Shown here piece by piece: positions 61,508-64,000 of a DNA stretch of 64,000 nt. Positions within the stretch are counted from its first letter, which is position 1. Each line of letters starts with the position of its first letter. A program made the position numbers and the translations under genes. The DNA comes from Saccharofermentans sp. (GTDB lineage Bacteria; Bacillota; Clostridia; Saccharofermentanales; Saccharofermentanaceae): the NCBI GenBank assembly GCA_024403855.1, contig JAKSRC010000009.1:17080-81079 (forward strand), given 5' to 3'. The notes under the pieces are model-generated. The model worked only from the letters and a program-made list of their open reading frames with translations. It had not been told where the DNA came from and searched no databases.

Positions 61508-61513
61508 AAGTAA

Positions 61514-62353
61514 TTAAAGAAATTCCTTCTTACGAACTGAAGCAACACCAGCAGCAGTAAAAGCGACAACAACTACACCTGAAGCAATAGCCGGAGCTGT
61601 TAATTTGAATTCACCGTTTTCAAATACTTCTCCTGAATAAACACTGGAATTCAAAACCAGAGTATAGATTTCCCTCTTAGTACCACCTACATATTTAGGA
61701 TTAAGATTCCAACCAATCTCATTTGTCTCTTCGTTGACATACTGAAATTTGTATGGTTCTTCCAGGTCTGTACTCATAAGTGTAGTGGCGATGGAAAAAC
61801 AAGGCATTATCAAAAGTGATAATATCAGCGCCAACACTTTGCTGCTTGCGAAAAATTCTGTACAAACATATATCGCCGTAAATGCAGCACTAACGATAAA
61901 AGGGGCTATTATCAGGCCAATTAAGGTGCTGTTAAATCTTACAGAAACTCTTCTTGCCCACAGATATGTCCACAGGAAAATTCCAATCTCAGATAACAGG
62001 CATACCATTGTTGAAGCCGTAATGGATACAATTAAATCTGAAAGGTAAATCTGTGTTCTTGAAATACCTGTAGATATCTTGTTGTTTATTGCACGGAATG
62101 CAATATCTGAACCAGTAAAAGACACACAAAAAACAGCCATAAATACTGGCACAACGAAAAACAATAAAAAAAGAGAACCGCAGACAAAACCTCCATCTAA
62201 TAATCTGGGTCTTGAAAAAGGATCTGAATAATTAATTTGCGAATTATAGTAGAAAGCCAGTATAAATCCTGCAAGCACGGAGAAAATCAGAGTTTTAGCA
62301 AATAGTCCCGTACTGAAGAATCTATAAAAAGCTGATTTTAATGCTCTGCTCAC
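61514..62353 (-). CDS. ABC-2 type permease (third, shorter)
   Basis: 279 residues with six hydrophobic segments. It is related to the other two permeases (FTGSDIAFRAINNKISTGISRTQIYLSDLI corresponds to their FSDxTIKNLIACG region), but it is shorter in its first external loop and has its own loop near residues 195-245. It overlaps the ATPase gene stop by 4 nt (ATGA-type coupling). First permease after the ATPase. Confidence 0.85.
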   Translation of the reverse strand: MSRALKSAFYRFFSTGLFAKTLIFSVLAGFILAFYYNSQINYSDPFSRPRLLDGGFVCGSLFLLFFVVPVFMAVFCVSFTGSDIAFRAINNKISTGISRTQIYLSDLIVSITASTMVCLLSEIGIFLWTYLWARRVSVRFNSTLIGLIIAPFIVSAAFTAIYVCTEFFASSKVLALILSLLIMPCFSIATTLMSTDLEEPYKFQYVNEETNEIGWNLNPKYVGGTKREIYTLVLNSSVYSGEVFENGEFKLTAPAIASGVVVVAFTAAGVASVRKKEFL

Positions 62354-63267
62354 GAGATGCCATCCTTCTGAGCAACAAGATTCATAAAATAACCTTCAAG
62401 GCTCTCGTTATTCTCGCTGATACTTAATATTTCCACTCCGGCTTCGTCTGCTAATGTGACAAGCTGCTTAATACGAACCTCAGAGAAGATATCTATCGTA
62501 TCCTGTGAATCAATTTTGAATTCAATTCCTTCCCTGTCTAATACAGGACATAACTGATCAGAAGAAGTAACTTTCAATCTTGAAGATTTACGTGCTTTTG
62601 CCATCAGTTCTGCACTGCTCATAGTCTGGAGGATTGCACCTTTTTCGATGAAAGCATAATGAGTTGCAAGCTTAGATAACTCTTCCAGGATATGGCTGGA
62701 AATAAGAATTGTAGTGTGTCGTTCGCGATTAATCTTTAAAAGGATTTCACGAATCTGAATGATACCCTGAGGGTCGAGACCGTTAATAGGCTCATCAAGG
62801 ATCAGGATATCAGGATTTCCGCAAAGAACAATTGCGAGTCCCAGTCTCTGCCTCATACCAAGAGAGAACTTACCGGCCTTTTTATTACCGGTATCGTGAA
62901 GTTCAACAAGTTCAAGAAGCTCAGGAATGTCATCAAAAGAAGTCATGCCTAGATTAATATACTGAAGCTTAATGTTGTCATAAGCGGAAAGGTTACGGTA
63001 AATCGCAGGACTGTCTGTAATTGAACCCATCCTTCTTCTTGCGGAAAGGATCTTTTTATCGTCACTTGAAATACCACTTATGCTATATGTGCCTGAAGTC
63101 GGTTCAGCAAGTCCTGTAACGATTCTCATAAGAGTTGTTTTACCGGCACCATTTCTACCTACAAGCCCGAAAATAGAACCTTTAGGTATATCAAGACTTA
63201 CATTGTTAAGAATATGTGCCTTGCCATAACTCTTACACAAGTTCTTGATCGAAAGTACATTTTCCAT
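62350..63267 (-). CDS. ABC transporter ATP-binding protein (BcrA/LanF type)
   Basis: 305 residues: Walker A GRNGAGKTT, signature FSLGMRQRLGLAIVLCG, Walker B ILILDEPINGLDPQG and SSHILEEL, with the same C-terminal extra domain as the ATPase at 34247-35155, to which it is clearly paralogous. It lies directly after the response regulator (adjacent ATG) and overlaps the first permease. The layout resembles lantibiotic immunity/resistance operons (LanFEG, Bcr, Cpr); the actual substrate is unknown. Confidence 0.92.
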   Translation of the reverse strand: MENVLSIKNLCKSYGKAHILNNVSLDIPKGSIFGLVGRNGAGKTTLMRIVTGLAEPTSGTYSISGISSDDKKILSARRRMGSITDSPAIYRNLSAYDNIKLQYINLGMTSFDDIPELLELVELHDTGNKKAGKFSLGMRQRLGLAIVLCGNPDILILDEPINGLDPQGIIQIREILLKINRERHTTILISSHILEELSKLATHYAFIEKGAILQTMSSAELMAKARKSSRLKVTSSDQLCPVLDREGIEFKIDSQDTIDIFSEVRIKQLVTLADEAGVEILSISENNESLEGYFMNLVAQKDGIS

Positions 63268-63936
63268 TTAAAATTCTCCTTTTAATTTAAATCCTATGCC
63301 CCAAACAGCTTCGATATATTCTGTATCAGTTACGTCTTTTATTTTCTTACGAAGGTTACTTACATGAACCTTTACTGAACTCTCTGTGCAATCAGGAGTC
63401 TCAGTCTTAATCAGGTCTAGGAGCTCAGATTTTGAGATTACTCTTCCCTTGCCTGCTGCAAGCATCTTCAGGATAGCGTATTCGGTTCTGGTGAGCTTTA
63501 CTACCGCGTCACCTATCGTGACTTCGTGCTTATCGGTGTTGATCACCATGTCTCCACAAACTATCTTTCCGTCAGAACGCTTTCCGGAACTTGTACGAAG
63601 TGCTGCAACTACTCTTGCCTTCAGTTCCTTAATATCAAACGGCTTGGTTATGTAATCAACGCAACCACTATTTAATAAAGAAACCTTGTCATCAATAGAA
63701 GACCTTGCACTTACCGCGATAACAGGTGTTTCCTTAGGAATATGAGTAAGGAGTTCTTCGCCTGATAATCCCGGAAGCATCAGATCCATAAGAACAAGAT
63801 CAGGATTAGTTCCGAGCATCATGCGTCCTTCCGTGCCTGTAACTGCACGAACAACCTCAAATCCATCCTTCAAAAGTTCTTTTTGAAGGACTACACCGAT
63901 ATCTTCATCATCTTCAACAATCAATATTCTGCTCAT
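63268..63936 (-). CDS. OmpR/PhoB-family response regulator
   Basis: 222 residues: receiver domain with the acidic pocket EDDED (about 8-12), phosphoacceptor Asp51 in LMDLMLPG, Ser76 and Lys98 (TKPF), followed by a winged-helix DNA-binding domain (about 125-220; LTRTEYAILKMLAAGKGRVISKSELL, VHVSNLRKKI, AVWGIGFKL). First visible gene of the operon, with the partner kinase encoded last. It probably autoregulates the exporter operon. The 64 nt upstream to the right edge show no clear promoter. Confidence 0.94.
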   Translation of the reverse strand: MSRILIVEDDEDIGVVLQKELLKDGFEVVRAVTGTEGRMMLGTNPDLVLMDLMLPGLSGEELLTHIPKETPVIAVSARSSIDDKVSLLNSGCVDYITKPFDIKELKARVVAALRTSSGKRSDGKIVCGDMVINTDKHEVTIGDAVVKLTRTEYAILKMLAAGKGRVISKSELLDLIKTETPDCTESSVKVHVSNLRKKIKDVTDTEYIEAVWGIGFKLKGEF

Positions 63937-64000
63937 GGAAAAATCTTATTTCTAATCCCTTTTCAAATCAAGTTGAGAGCGAAAATGTTATCTATTTCTT

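Overview
The window is a dense chromosomal segment of a low- to mid-GC anaerobic Firmicute, most likely class Clostridia; I cannot resolve the genus. The indicators are Gram-positive-type ribosome binding sites, a GlgC/GlgD glycogen pair, a four-subunit 2-oxoacid:ferredoxin oxidoreductase, meso-diaminopimelate dehydrogenase, an archaeal-type PurO next to a stand-alone AICAR formyltransferase, BioY, several drug-export-type ABC-2 cassettes and CPBP proteases. I see no rRNA, tRNA, prophage, insertion sequence or CRISPR array.

Layout. 1-3.7 kb: purine genes in the order purE-purF-purN-purO-AICAR formyltransferase (minus strand). 3.7-4.9 kb: a CapA-like lipoprotein. 5-13.3 kb: glycogen operon glgB-glgC-glgD-glgA-GH13 with a strong promoter and palindromic leader, preceded by a soluble diguanylate cyclase with a sugar-binding-protein-like sensor. 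15.6-16.1 kb: YfcE-like phosphodiesterase. 16.2-18.9 kb: oxidoreductase operon. 19-31 kb: a Wzx/Wzy-type surface polysaccharide locus (initiating phosphoglycosyltransferase, four family 2 glycosyltransferases, polymerase, flippase, FkbM and zinc-finger methyltransferases, a radical SAM enzyme) with glmM embedded in it. 31-38 kb: SPFH/zinc-ribbon protein, an ABC cassette with a P-loop NTPase, BioY, a sugar-transfer-type ATP-grasp protein and ddh. 38.5-47.5 kb: ilvE, galM, ppk-ppx polyphosphate genes, an ABC-F protein and a histone H1-like protein. 47.7-52.3 kb: a Na/drug ABC exporter operon ending in a permease-CPBP fusion and a tiny Cys protein. 52.3-58.3 kb: FAD oxidoreductase, ECF S component, HAD phosphatase, YhaM-like HD protein, alanine symporter. 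58.3-63.9 kb: a response regulator-ABC-three permease-histidine kinase operon.

The most unusual feature is a family of Lys/Ala/Pro (AKK-type, histone H1-like) tails. They occur on glycogen synthase (C terminus), branching enzyme (C terminus) and polyphosphate kinase (N terminus), and as a free-standing protein close to ppk. The tails sit on the enzymes that build storage polymers and are absent from the precursor-making (GlgC, GlgD) and polymer-degrading (GH13, Ppx) enzymes. By analogy with the H1-like tails of the PHA-granule proteins PhaF and PhaM, I infer a system that positions glycogen and polyphosphate synthesis on the nucleoid or on a polyanionic scaffold.

Other points are a PurF whose glutaminase site has lost its nucleophile and oxyanion residues; four genes whose -10 box lies exactly 6 nt before the ATG, which suggests leaderless transcripts and includes a divergent pair with a 30-bp gap; a BirA-like operator over the bioY start; and two intergenic islands full of paired hairpins that share a recurring GCTGTGAAA terminator stem.
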